Positions 33,805 to 44,642 of a DNA stretch of 64,000 bases are shown piece by piece. The position numbers and the translations under genes were made by a program. The notes below the pieces were generated by a model, which made no database searches, was not told the DNA's origin, and saw only the letters and a list, made by a program, of their open reading frames with translations. This stretch comes from Fulvia fulva. Lineage: Eukaryota; Ascomycota; Dothideomycetes; Mycosphaerellales; Mycosphaerellaceae. Every line of letters starts with the position of its first letter. The stretch's first letter is position 1. The stretch spans positions 4,960,001 to 5,024,000 of the forward strand of contig NC_063016.1 of NCBI RefSeq assembly GCF_020509005.1, given 5' to 3'.

Positions 33805-35304
33805 ATGACAATATACGACATCCAGTTTGCAGTATCGACTGACGGAGCAATACAGAAAATAGCTCACTCGATAATCGAGTCCGTCGACATGTCTCTGGGC
33901 ACTCTCCACATCCTCACGCTCCTCCACGAGCCTAACAAGGTGCATTATGGCCAGGAACCGATATGCGGCACAGTATCTGTCCGATACACAACCTCCAAGC
34001 TCAAGGACAAAGAACATGCCGAGCTGTTTGGACCTCTCAAAATCAGGCTCCGTCTCATGGGATCTGTCGAAATCGGACGTGCGAGCGACGTGAACAACAC
34101 TAAAGTCTGCCTCAAGGTAGACACAATTCATGACGGCCCAGTGAAATTGATGGCCGGCTCTCTGACTCAGTACCCGTTTGAGATCACCTTCCCGCCGCAT
34201 GCAGACCCCAAGATCAACTCTGCAGTCTCGGCACAACAAGCGGAGAATGGCGATTGGAAGTTCCACCAACGTACTACCAGTGTACACACCGAGCCACTTC
34301 CGCCCACCATGCGATCCAGCGAGCGAGAGGGAATTTCTAAGCGGGAGACTGCCATTCGATATGTGCTGGCAGTAGCTGCTGAAATGCCTGGCTTCAGTGT
34401 GGAAATAATACATCCACCTTTGCCCAAGGAGGTTCTCTATGACCAGCCGCGCATGCCTACGAGTGCGACGGCAATGCTGAGCGAACGAGCTCCACGCTCA
34501 AAGCAAAAGTTGGTTGTACGCGACGAGGCTTTTCTTGGAGAGGAAGCACGTCCACAGGGATTCAGAGGGAAGGCGAAAGCAATACTCAAGCATGAAGAGC
34601 CACCAAGATACGTTTTCGAGGTATGTATCAAAGTGTGATAGGCGCCGATTGGTGACTGAGACACTTGTTTGGTCTTTGAGGCATGCGCTGCCCCAAACAA
34701 CTGGTTTCCATTGTTGCTAGTGAAGTAAGTGCTCGGTCAGCTAACGGCAATCTGTTGTTAGGTGTACTTCGAGAACGTCCCGAAGCACATCTTCGTGGGA
34801 CAGCCCGTCGACCTTGATCTCTCAGTGGCGAGTAACAGTGAGCAGAGCACGGCCGCGAGCTTCCCTCCAGTCAGCTTGCAATCAGCCTCGGCGGCCCTCA
34901 TAGCCCACACTACGAGTCCGAGATCGAGCTTTGATGCCTCGGACTTGGTGATGAGCACTGAAACGCTGAAGGCGAAGGAAGCCGAAATCCACCCAAAGGG
35001 TTCTTTCGACAAAAGCCGCGATCACACCAAGACGATCAGTTTCGGAGCACTAAGCTATGTCCCAAGCAGCTTCCGGTATGCCGACATAGTGAGTCGCACC
35101 TACAAGCTACGACTTATGCTCGCGTTCCTGGTATGCGGTCAGACTGTGAACTGTATGCGTCAGTTCGATGTAGTGGTTCATCCGCCGCTCCTGCTTGATG
35201 AGGACGAGCAGCCGCCAAGCTTCGACGCAGTGTTTGAGGAGGATCTTCCGTCCTACGATGAAGTGGTTGCAGGGCCCAGCACCGCATCGTATCTGCCAGC
35301 CTAG
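33805..35304 (+). CDS. Arrestin-like protein, full-length copy
   Basis: Exons 33805..34620 and 34762..35304, 452 residues. The 141-base intron (GTATGT..TTGTTAG) gives the join RYVFEVYFENVPK. N-terminal arrestin fold: LHILTLLHEPNKVHYGQEPI then KIRLRLMGSVEI and YPFEITFPPHADP, a beta-sandwich pattern seen in fungal arrestin-like proteins. The C-terminal fold starts at HIFVGQPVDLDLSV and includes ADIVSRTYKLRLML. The end is acidic with PPSFDAVFEEDLPSYDEV, which has an LPSY version of the PPxY motif that recruits Rsp5-type ligases in alpha-arrestins. Role in membrane-protein trafficking is inference. The Met at 33889 (MSLGTLHI), directly at the fold start, is an alternative start. Confidence 0.75.
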
Positions 35305-35778
35305 CTCACGACAAATTTGGCTGTATGTCCAAGGACTCAGCTATAGTTCATTCGCTGCGATGATGACTATCCTGTGGCGCAACATTTGATCGTTAGATAG
35401 GAGGGAGCTGCGTGCATTGTGTCGACCTCGCTGTCAAGGTCAGAGCCGCTTGAGCACATGTCTGTGTCAACATCGACAACATCGACAACATCGACAACAT
35501 CGACAACATCGACAACATCGACAACATCGACAACATCCTTCGAACAATGCAACGACCACATGCATCGTTTTGTTTGGAAACCCTTGCACCAACTTCAATC
35601 CATTTCGCCACGTGGTCTAGCTCACGTCATCCGCTGTATTACACTTCCGAAGAGCCGGCTACGAGTCGGAAGACCAGGGATTGAAATCGCGGCTGTGCGC
35701 GGCATGGCGGAGCACGAGATCAAAGTGACTATCTCAACTCCTACTGTCCAGACTCTGGCAACGATCTAATAAAGCACT
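35305..35778. other. Spacer between tandem arrestin-like genes
   Basis: About 470 bases containing the 9-base repeat. A frame of 116 codons (35419-35769) crosses the repeat but shows no arrestin N-terminal domain. I see no exon that would supply one to the second copy. Confidence 0.5.
35468..35538. repeat. 9-base tandem repeat, 7.9 copies
   Basis: The unit caacatcga is repeated seven times without error, followed by an eight-base partial copy. It lies between the two arrestin-like genes. In frame it would encode Ser-Thr-Thr repeats, but I see no good evidence that it is coding. Confidence 0.95.
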
Positions 35779-36381
35779 ATGTTCCAGCAACAGCTAGTGT
35801 TCCAAGGCGCAGCGCCACAACCGGACTCGCCAGGCTTGAAAGGACGCATTGCTAAGATCACCACCAAGGCCGCAGAACAGCCAAAACATGTTTTCAATAC
35901 CATAGTCTCCGCACTACCGCAAGAGCTGTATATTGGACAAAGACTAGAATTCGAAGTCGCGATCAACCCCGACATCATCAACGCCAGCTCGACGGAGGAA
36001 CTTCCGGAGGTGTCATTAGATGCTTGCACCATCACACTCTTCTGCCAAACGAATGGACCGCATCCTGAGCATATAGAAGTGCTCAGGCAAAAAGTCAACA
36101 AACAGCGACCCTCTGGACCCTTCTCAGCAGATACCGGGTTTCGCAAGACTGTGGATGGTGGCACTTTTGGGCACATGCCCAGCACTTTCAATTTTCGGAA
36201 TGTATCGCAGTCATACAAACTCCGGCTTGACTTGCAGTTCTATGCTGCTGGATCTACAGTGGCAATGAAGAAAGAGTTGCCGGTCATTGTGTATCCGTAT
36301 CGTGCGCCAAGAGAGGACGATTCCTTGCCTTCGTATGAGGAAGTGATGGGTGGGCATTCGAGGAGCGCTTCGGTTGTGTGA
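35779..36381 (+). CDS. Arrestin-like C-terminal domain only, truncated tandem copy
   Basis: A 200-residue frame that matches the C-terminal half of its upstream neighbour. LPQELYIGQRLEFEV corresponds to VPKHIFVGQPVDLDL, FGHMPSTFNFRNVSQSYKLR to the SYVPSSFRYADIVSRTYKLR part, and the end DSLPSYEEV to DLPSYDEV. The N-terminal arrestin fold is missing. It could be a real single-domain protein or the surviving end of a broken duplicate. Start is the first Met; the weak likeness before HVFN begins at SPGLKGRIAKI, so the frame starts inside the inter-domain linker. Confidence 0.6.
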   Translation: MFQQQLVFQGAAPQPDSPGLKGRIAKITTKAAEQPKHVFNTIVSALPQELYIGQRLEFEVAINPDIINASSTEELPEVSLDACTITLFCQTNGPHPEHIEVLRQKVNKQRPSGPFSADTGFRKTVDGGTFGHMPSTFNFRNVSQSYKLRLDLQFYAAGSTVAMKKELPVIVYPYRAPREDDSLPSYEEVMGGHSRSASVV

Positions 36382-36692
36382 GTGCGTGACGGGAGCAACT
36401 TCTTTCTTCCGTGGTGTCTGGAGCATCGATCGGTCATCTTGGAGTACTTACCGGGAGCACGGAGTTGTCTTTTTTCAATCGGCATTTTGGATACCATAGC
36501 CACACCTCTTATACACAGAGAATCCACCAAACTTCGAAAAAACAGAATCATCCGTCTCATTTCCAAAAACATACACTGGTATCATGCTACTGCCGATCCA
36601 AACCTTCTATACCACAAGTTCCGTCTCCATAGCGCGCGTGCGATCAACCCATGCCAACAACCTATCAAAACATATCCAACCAACATCACTCC
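36382..36692. other. Intergenic region, tail-to-tail
   Basis: About 310 bases between two stops; nothing seen. Confidence 0.5.
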
Positions 36693-37331
36693 CTAACTCT
36701 TCCTCCTCGTCTTAATCTCAACCAACTCATCCTCACTACTATCATCCCCATCATCCGGATCCGCAAAAGGCCCCTCACTCTGCCCCAAAGCCATTTTCCT
36801 CTCCACATCCCTCGCAAGCACTAAATCATCGTCATCATCATCGTCATCATCGTCCAGCGGCGTCCGCGTCTTGGCCTCGGTCGTGCTCTGTCTCCTAGGC
36901 CTTGGAGGCTTCCTGTCATCACTCTCGTGCTCACCCTCCGCTCTGCTGAGAGTGGGGTCCCGTCCGGCTTCATCTTCGTCGTAAGACCCTTCTGACCCGG
37001 AGGAGTTTTCGTCGTCAGAGCTGCTGAAGAGGCGGGAGAATTTGCTTGAGGTCGTAGCTGTGCCGGAGAGAGTCCTCATTCCTGTAATCTCGAGTCCATC
37101 AGGTTTGATATCGACATCGGCGTCATCTAGATCGATTTCCGGCGGGTCCTCCGGTAACATGCTCGCCGTCTCCAGTGCGACGGCATCAGCAGCGTCGGGA
37201 TCCGTCTCGACGTTCTCTTCCTGGTTGCGTTCAGCTAAGCGTCTGGCGAGGGTTCGTCGGGCCCGGCTTGGTGGGATGTTTAGCGGTGCAACGCCTCCGG
37301 TGGCAGAGGTCTTGTTGCTATCTGGTGATGT
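36693..37331 (-). CDS. Acidic low-complexity protein, 5' end unresolved
   Basis: The frame is open from a likely splice acceptor at 37331 (branch CACTAAC, acceptor CTGCAG) to the stop, 212 residues. It begins TSPDSNKTSATGG, has a basic-helical segment RARRTLARRLAERNQEE, then a Ser/Asp/Glu-rich part with a run of ten Asp (near 36845), and ends EDELVEIKTRRKS. A nuclear role is possible from composition but is only a guess. I could not find the first exon with confidence. The Met at 37160 would give a 155-residue protein if the acceptor is not used. Confidence 0.55.
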   Translation of the reverse strand, partial: TSPDSNKTSATGGVAPLNIPPSRARRTLARRLAERNQEENVETDPDAADAVALETASMLPEDPPEIDLDDADVDIKPDGLEITGMRTLSGTATTSSKFSRLFSSSDDENSSGSEGSYDEDEAGRDPTLSRAEGEHESDDRKPPRPRRQSTTEAKTRTPLDDDDDDDDDDLVLARDVERKMALGQSEGPFADPDDGDDSSEDELVEIKTRRKS

Positions 37332-38130
37332 CTGCAGATGTGGTTGATGTTAGTGTGTGTTGTCTCTAGAGAGTAGGCTGGTGACTCGTATAGGAAGCGA
37401 TGCGATAGCGCAAAGGGAAAGAGCAATGCAGTGCAGTGTAAGCGAAGGGTAAGCGCGACCCAGCGTCCTGCCAAAACAAAAAGACATCGCTAAAGCTTAA
37501 AGTGCTGACCACCCAACATCATCATGACCCGTCCATCAAACAATCCATTCCCCAGCCAAGCGAGGTGTACATGTAGTGCATGCAATAGTATGTAGTGTCG
37601 CGTGACTTGAGCCGCACAAGGCACCAGGTATCGAAAAGGCTCGGTCCGTCGTGGGTGTGGCTGCAACTCAAAAAAATATGTACACCACGCTACACGTTTT
37701 CGGTGTCCGTAGCATCCCAGTCGCTTGATGTACTGGATGCACCGGAAAGGGAGGTGCGTGCACAATAATAGAGTCGTGACAGAAGATGATGGTGTGTTTG
37801 GTCGTAGAGTGTCGCTTATTGTTGCTGGATTGCTGATCATGATGGTCTGCCCAAACCACAGCAATCCACTTTGACCTTATCTTCCTGCTCCTCTGCGTCC
37901 TCGATGCGCCCTGCCGCTGCTGCATCTGCTTCGGCAAGTTGTACAGCTTCAGCGTGTATAGCGCTGGCAGCCTATCGTACAAGATTGAGCCATGTTTCGT
38001 CTTCGTGTCTCGTGCCCGGGCCATGTTACTGATACAACCCGTCGCCTTTCCCGTCTCTTTCTGCATTGTACAGTGTATATCGTACGCAAAGGGGTATGGG
38101 CAAGGGAAGGGGATGCGCGAGGGCAGTGCG
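37332..38130. other. Region upstream of the acidic protein, downstream of the SAPS gene
   Basis: About 800 bases that should include the missing first exon of the acidic protein and the 3' UTR of the SAPS gene. ORFs here are out-of-frame extensions of overlapping genes. Confidence 0.45.
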
Positions 38131-41130
38131 TTATCGGTAGTCCATGTCAACATCAAACGAAAGCTCACCGACCTGTTCGTCTTCCGCAAACGCCGCCCTC
38201 CGCTCCCGTTCGCGAACAACTGCTTCATCTTCCATTTCCTCGTCATCGTCGCTGCCATCGCCAAAGCCGCTGACTCCGGAGTTGATTTCGAAGGACTGCC
38301 CCACGGGCCCTTCTTGAAGTGCCAGAGTATCTTGGGGTATCGAATCGTTGCCGAGACCCGCGCTCGCGAGTGTGTTCGAAGTGTTCGAGGAGAATCCGCC
38401 CATGCCACCCATGGCTCGCACGCCAATCGCATTCTCCGGTCGTACGCCTCCCAGCACTGCGTTGTCTTTGTCTCGTGTCTCAGCCAGTGTACCTTCAACA
38501 TATTGCAGCCACTCTTCCCTGCTGACTCGGTCCCGTATGTTCTGGTCCAAAGCTTCGGGTGGATGCCTGTTAGCAAATTTCACCACCTCTTCCGCTATGA
38601 GCGTCAGGTGCCCCATATATCCCAGTCGCATCCCTTTGTTCTTCTGAGATTCATCCGAGGCTTTTTGACCATCCAAGATGCGGTGCGTAATGTCTTTGCC
38701 TGAGGCGAGGCCGATTTCTTGGGTCGGCTTCCCATCCTTCGGCTCAACATGTTGGAAAAGATTAAAGGCGACGGTGCGGTTGTACCCTCGGTCCAGGCTA
38801 CCGTTGAAAACTTGTTGTACAACATCATATACCACATTGTGTAAAAAGTTGTTCCATGGAAATCGGAAAAAGAAGTCCTACGCAATCGCATAAGCGGTCA
38901 GTATATCCTCCCGTACGCTGACCACACCTGCCCGACTTACAAGAATGGTTGGCACAACGTGATTCTCGACGAACTGCATCTTCAGGAAGTCGCCAACAAC
39001 TGGTTTACCGTCATGCTCAGTGTCGTATGCCGCACGCTCGCCATTGGTCGAGGCATCCTGGCCTTGCAGTGTGGCTACGCTTTCGCCAATGTCTTTCGGT
39101 TCAGTGATTTCGGTTTGCGTGACCTGTGGTTCGCTGGACGCTGAGGTATCCTTCTTTGCAAAGTTTAGAGGCGCAGGTTTTTCCGCAGAACGCGCCAGCT
39201 CTCGTTCAAGCTCTGACGGCCCGTCGTCATCTGTATCGACTCTTAGCAGCTGTCGTCACGAATGTATGGTCAGTAATGATGTTGGCTTACCCTCATTCGT
39301 CGGCTCTTCGCCGAACTCAGACATTACCGTGTCCTCGTCGACACCAAGGTTCTCAATCCTGTCGGTAACTCCGGCGGTAGTGGGTGAGTCTGCAGCTTGC
39401 GTAGGCGGGGGATCAAAATGCAGTCCTGTCTTCTTCGGCGAAGCCGGCTTGTTAGGCGACAACGGCCTGGGCATGGCATCTGCATCGATGGGCGATCTGT
39501 TTCCGAAAGATGTTGAAATAGGTTTGTCCACTCTTTCGAGCATTGGGAGTGCTCCATGTGTGGTCTGATCGATCTTCTCGTTTAAATCATCGAAAGTCAC
39601 TTCATCTGGAAGCTCGTATGCCGAGTCTGGTGCGTTGACCTTCTCGAAACCGTCCTCATCGGAAGCATTCTGGATCTCCAGTCGTCGGTCTTCCTCCCTC
39701 TCTGCCATGTCCTCTGCTGTCGGCCGCTCGGCGTGATGGAAGCCGTGGGAGTCAACAGAGCTGCCGAATTCATCGTGACTAGGACTGGTAGGTGCTTTCG
39801 GTGTGGCAAGTTTTCCTTCCGCTTTTAGGCGTTCTCTTTCGGCGTCTCGTTTCCTGACTTCGACCTCTGCGCCACGTTCGTTCAAAAGTCCCATGTTACT
39901 GCAGTGCAGCAACTCTGCCATGAGTTCGCAAGTCTTGAAGCGATCAAAGCCCAAAGGCTCAATACTCCGGCCAAATGCTACCTTCAGATCCTTCTTTTTA
40001 GAAGATGGTGCGCGTACCAGGTGCATGAAGTTTGGAACGTTCTCTGCGAATATTCGAAGCAGCGCGCCCAGGTAGATTGGATCGGATGTCTTTGGTTCGG
40101 GTCCAACGTGGTTGTCAAGATCGTAGTCGGAGTTGTTCTTGCGGATGACCTCGATGATGATGCCAACTCCTACTGTTAAAGGGTTGCCGCCCTTCAACAT
40201 CTCGTCGATCAGAGACTTGATGCATTGCTCCGAGACGAGCTCTCGCGTGAGTTCATTGGGACCTATAACTGACTGATCTTGGGTGGTTGCGTTCGCAGAG
40301 ATTGTGATGATCGCCTTCAGAAAATCCCCGGCTGAAGTTTGTGTGGCTGACGAGTGACTCGACGAAAGGTAGTCGAGCAGTAGCGGAATCAAGCCTTGGG
40401 TCTGCAGCCAATCGACGATGCCTTGACCACCCTCGTGCTTCTCTAGGGATATGATCTTGAGCAAGAGGTCCATGACCATCGGGCAATCAACGTGCTGCAG
40501 CATGGCAGGCACGATGCCATCGAGAGACTTGAAGAACGCCAGCATGTCTTCAGTCTTCTTGTCCAGTAGCGCCTCGTTGACCTTTGTAAAGTAGCCAGCC
40601 TGCAGGGGATCCAGAGGCGCGGGCCGTCGTATGTACTGCCAAAACTCCTGCAGATGGTCGCGCTGCTCCAGCAAAGCCTCAGTAATGCTCCAGACCTCGG
40701 AGGAGAGGACTTCGCATGCCACATAGGCATACTTCTTCCGCTGCGCTTCCCGCTTCTCCTGCTCTGTCTCACCATCGTCGTTCTTCTTCACCGACAGCGA
40801 CCGCCCGCGAGCCTTGCCTTTACCGAAGAACGAGATGCCCGGGGACTTTGGAGCTTCTTCTGACCTCTCATTCGGCGTCTTCACTTCGCTGTCCTTTTCT
40901 GGAGTGCCCTCGGGAGTCTCTGCCTCTGGTGGTTCATTTGCGACGACATACTTGAGCAGTTTGTGCAGTACGGCATCGTCACGCAGGAACTCAACGAGCT
41001 TGCTATTCTGTTGCTTCAGCTCCTGGATGAGATCGCTCTCGTCCAGAAGCTCCTCGACGGTGACGCCTTCCTTGTCGAGGATGCTGTCGAGGGTGGATAT
41101 GTTGGCATAGCCGCCAAAGCGCCAGAACAT
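38131..41130 (-). CDS. SAPS-domain protein, Sit4/PP6 phosphatase regulatory subunit
   Basis: Exons complement(38131..38877, 38941..39230, 39291..41130), 958 residues. N-terminus MFWRFGGYANISTLDSILDK and SDLIQELKQQNSKLVEFL are the classic SAPS start; the helical SAPS domain follows with VDCPMVMDLLLKIISLE. After an acidic linker the conserved GKPVVGDFLKMQFVENHVVP joins TILDFFFRFPWNNFLHNVVY across the second intron (63 bases), which proves that both parts belong together. The first intron was placed at GTAAGC..ATACAG (60 bases) to keep frame; a nearer CAG shifts the frame to a stop. Yeast SAP155/185/190 bind Sit4 and act in G1 and TORC1-linked signalling. The C-terminus is acidic and low-complexity. 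Confidence 0.9.
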
Positions 41131-41992
41131 TGTGGGCTATGGCGAAATGTGTGCGAGACTAGGGCCGGTGGTGCTGAGACTATGTGATGCCCTCGGCCGC
41201 CAGTCTCGTCGCGGGCTGTTCAGAAGTGTCGGGGTTCGTGGGTATCATGCGTCGTATGTCTGGTGGTCGTAAGGGTGGGTGAAGATGTGCATGTGCTGTC
41301 GAGCCGCGCGCGAGGGTTGTGGGAGGAGTGGAGTTCGAGGTTGTTGGCAGGGTCAATGCAGGTGATGCCAGAAACGAAGTCGCGTGCTTCCCGCGGCAGA
41401 GCTCCTGCCGACTCTGAAACCGTTACAAATTTGGAGATGTGATACAACAACAACGAGAAAGCACGGTTTGACTTTCACTTCGAGTACATGGATGTATATA
41501 CCACAACAGAACACGGGACGTTGCTGCGATTTTCTACATGTCGCCGAACTGCAGGCCACTGCTACCGCCCGAGTGCCGGCCAACTCCTCTGTTGGTTGCA
41601 GGGACCCGGTGGACATTCTCCTTTGCCGATCGCGAACTGCGATTCACTTGCACTGATCTCCTTCATCTGTTATCCACGGACATCGTGTACCTGAGTATTG
41701 GTCCTGGGCTGCTAGCACGCCCACATCTGCTTTCACTACGACTTGGTGGTTGCCACGTGGACATCTCGTTCAGCCCGGTTTCTCGAACAACTGCCAGTCG
41801 GCACAGCGGCCGCACGAGGACGAAGCCTTTGAGCAACCACAAGGCTCCGCGGGAAGTGACACATCTTTGAGTCCTTGTTCTCGACTTTGTTGTCTGCCGT
41901 CCTGCTTCTGCATCTCGAGACATGCACTTCTACATAAATATCGTGGTATCATACGCTCGTTTGCAATGCCCGCTTGAATCAATATCACAACT
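41131..41992. other. Intergenic region
   Basis: About 860 bases between SAPS (5' side) and the WBP2-like gene (3' side). No gene recognised. Confidence 0.5.
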
Positions 41993-42879
41993 TCAACTTC
42001 GCTCCGCCCGCCTCTCCATCTCATCCTGCACCCCGGCCATCTGCGCTTCTGCGTAGCCAGGAGGTGGCTCATCCGGCGTCTCCTGCGGCTTGGGCGACCC
42101 TGCCTCGTCGCTGTCGACTCCAACCCCACTGTCGCGCAGTTGCTGGCTCCTTTGCTGATGTTGCGTTTGTGCGACAGTTGCCGCAGTCGCTGTCGGAGGT
42201 AGTAAGGGGCCATCGCTCTCTTCGCTATACGCTGGCAGATCGTCCAAGTTTACGTTCGAGACATCCATACGGTTGACGGCCTGCGCATTATCGCCGTCTA
42301 TATTCGACACGTCGACTGCCTGCATCAACCTCTCTCTTATCTTCTCGTACGAAGAATGGAAGTCCGAAACGCCCGCATCTCGAAGCGTGAGCTTCAGCTC
42401 TAGTATGCCTGCGCTTGTTGGAATTCCTCCGCCCGGGGTTGGTCGAAGCGCAGCATGCCAAGAATTTGCGCTAAACCATGGTAACGTTACATGGGCGTCT
42501 TGAAGGTTGAGTATCGGTACGGCGAAGCTCTTGAACGTCTCGGTGGGCTTATCGGGCAGGTATACCACCCTTCGATTCGTGATGTAGAGTGATCCGTTCG
42601 AGTGCGAGAGGCTATAAGGCTGTGCCTGTCGACCTGGGTAGTGTTTCGGTGTGCTGAGGTCGAAGCCTATTCGCTTGCCGGGGGCGACGCATACGACTTG
42701 TTCGTTGGGTAGCGGTGTGAAGGGAGGATTCGTTGCGGGCGAGAGCATCACCCAACTGCGAACGCGTGAGCCCCGACCTTCTCGACGTCTCCCTTGATTG
42801 TGGATTGGTAATGCGACTGCCTGGAGTGGCACGGTATTGAAAGCCATGAGAAGGAGATGACACTTACTTGATAGACATG
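41993..42879 (-). CDS. WBP2-like GRAM/PH-domain protein with PPxY motif
   Basis: Exons complement(41993..42755, 42869..42879), 257 residues. The first exon is only 11 bases (ATG TCT ATC AA) and is followed by a 113-base intron with GTAAGT and TTCGCAG; the join gives MSINWVMLSPATNPPFTPLP, the usual start of this family. The GRAM part has NGSLYITNRRVVYLPDKPTE and FKSFAVPILNLQDAHVTLPW. The tail has LPAYSEES and DEPPPGYAEAQ, a PPxY WW-ligand motif. Animal WBP2 binds WW proteins such as YAP and NEDD4; the fungal role is not known to me. The unspliced frame reaches further upstream, but that N-terminus is intron and 5' UTR. Confidence 0.85.
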
Positions 42880-43823
42880 TTGGGCTATCCTTATACCTGT
42901 CGCTGCGACTGACTCTCGGTGAGTCCCCTGTCTCCTGTGTTCCACCGTTGTGGGAGCCCCGTAGTAGCAGTCTCAAGAAGCCTTGACTGCAGAAGGCAAC
43001 TAAGGTTGAGCTGTAGCTGTCCGCGTGCTAGTCATGCACGTCACATGAAGAACCAATCGTCTGTGACTGCTTCGTGGTTCATGCACGGTACGGCTCCTGC
43101 AGGTGTACTCCCGAGTCTTGATCCAGCTGTTCAATCGGATGTATCGTTTGCGATGGTTTGTGGAAGTTGACGGTGACTTTATTCAATAGCCGCGCCCGCC
43201 GCGATATACAATATGCGAGGTGGCGTAATCGCTTCAAAGCGTCGGCTCGCTTCGGCCCACGTGGCATGTGTAAGAACACAATAGCGACTGCCCGAGTCTC
43301 CATCAACATCACGTCCCGAAGTCGTGCTTCTTCGTGTTCATCAGTGGCCCCTCTAGCTCTTGTTTATCAATTTTGGATCGGCGGTGATGGCTTTCGAGCC
43401 ATTGCAGAGATATGGGAGCTCAAGGACGTTTAAACGCGCTGTGATTTACCACAGTCTTCACTACGCAGCTAGGCGCCGATGTGTTCGAGGGAGAGCCTTC
43501 ACTTCGATGTCAAGATGGAGCGTGTCGCGGCAACCAGACTTGTCCCCAGTCAATTAAGATAGTCATGATCCTACGAGCCTCTCTACTGGTTCAAACTCTC
43601 TAGACCAACCGAATCATTAATGAAATTGCTAACCTTTCGAAGTTCACTTGCGGAACAGAAATGTTGAAACTCCTCCAGACATGCCCTCCAATAGCACGGC
43701 ACACTCCGGACCAACAGTTATGCCCTCGTATCGCTCTCCCCCGATCCCCATACAGGCAGCGTCAAGCCCCGTCCTCACAGATCGACGAGCTCAACCCTGG
43801 CAAGGAGCGCCCACCGTGTCCCA
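42880..43823. other. Intergenic region
   Basis: About 940 bases with no gene I can support. It lies at the edge of the duplicated small-peptide region. Confidence 0.5.
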
Positions 43824-44119
43824 CTAAGTCAAACCACTGTCAACAATAATCTGGAGGAACCCAATTGCCAGACGTAGCATAGCAGCAGCTGTAGTGGAGG
43901 CTTGGTTGACTAAGGCTTGAAGTGCGGTGATTGTTGCCTTGATCGTCTCCAAGAATTCATTGACTTGACGGCCTGGCAATTGTGTTAACAGTGTGGTATC
44001 GAATTGAGAGGAGGCGGAGATGTACCTTCCACGGCAGCAGAGTGCTCGGGAGAGATTGGCAAGCTGTGGACTGTGGCGATGAGAGCTAGCAATAGGACAA
44101 ACATCATTATCTTCTCCAT
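43824..44119 (-). CDS. Tiny secreted peptide precursor, 80 aa (intact copy)
   Basis: Exons complement(43824..43972, 44026..44119). The 53-base intron (GTACAT..TTGCCAG) gives SAAVEGRQVNEFLE. Residues 1-19 (MEKIMMFVLLLALIATVHS) are a clear signal peptide, followed by LPISPEHSAAVEG. The mature part is about 60 residues, without Cys, and mostly amphipathic helix (NEFLETIKATITALQALVNQ, then AAAMLRLAIGFLQIIVDSG). No family recognised. A decayed paralogue with the same intron position lies about 820 bases upstream. Could be a secreted or membrane-active helical peptide; that is inference from the helix pattern only. Confidence 0.6.
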
Positions 44120-44225
44120 ATTGAAGGTCGTTGACTTGCTTCGAGAGGTTTGATGGGGTGTGAGTGGTGTTGCCGAAGGCTGTACAGAGAAAGGTTCTCA
44201 GCTTCAGTGAAAGGGAGAGATGAGT

Positions 44226-44233
44226 CTTATATG
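44226..44233 (-). promoter_or_regulatory. TATA-like element of the secreted-peptide gene
   Basis: On the minus strand the bases CATATAAG lie about 107 bases before the start at 44119. Position and sequence suit a TATA box. I see no match at the same place of the frameshifted copy. Confidence 0.35.
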
Positions 44234-44642
44234 TTGGTCTCGGGTCAGTTTGAGGCACGGGACATGCAGCTGTCGCTTCACGAAAACCCAATCGTTGGTG
44301 GTGAAGTCTTGCATGTTCCCTACGCCAAATCCGGTCTACTCCGTGCGCATCCCAGCTGACCACCTTCAGCGAAGTGGATGGACGCTTAATTCGCCCTGAC
44401 GGCCACGGCATTACTTGTACTTACCACGAATGGGTAGTGGAACTGTCCATTCGCGTTCGTTGGGGACATCAGTCTGGGACTTTTGTGACGAGAGCCTTAG
44501 AGCTAGTATCCTAAGGTAGATAGCTAGAGCACGGACCGTTCAATCACAAGCTGGCGCCCAATCGGCCCATGTCACAAATAACCTGATCATTCGTTGCTCG
44601 TCTGTCCACTCAAGCCACGCCGCTTGTTCGATTGATCTCGTC

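Noticed and set aside
33721..34413. 230-codon minus-strand ORF
   Set aside because: It is antisense to the arrestin-like exon 1 and has no domain or signal.
35468..35538. CRISPR-like short repeats
   Set aside because: Units are contiguous without spacers and the genome is fungal; it is a minisatellite.
37668..38576. 302-codon minus-strand ORF
   Set aside because: Its upstream part lies in another frame over the 3' exon of the SAPS gene, whose frame has clear family conservation; composition looks like a shadow.
37939..38703. 254-codon plus-strand ORF
   Set aside because: Antisense to the conserved SAPS C-terminal exon; hydrophobic stretches come from reverse reading.
43560..43640. tRNA B-box-like GGTTCAAACTC
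   Set aside because: It deviates from the B-box consensus and no A box or cloverleaf arms could be placed upstream.
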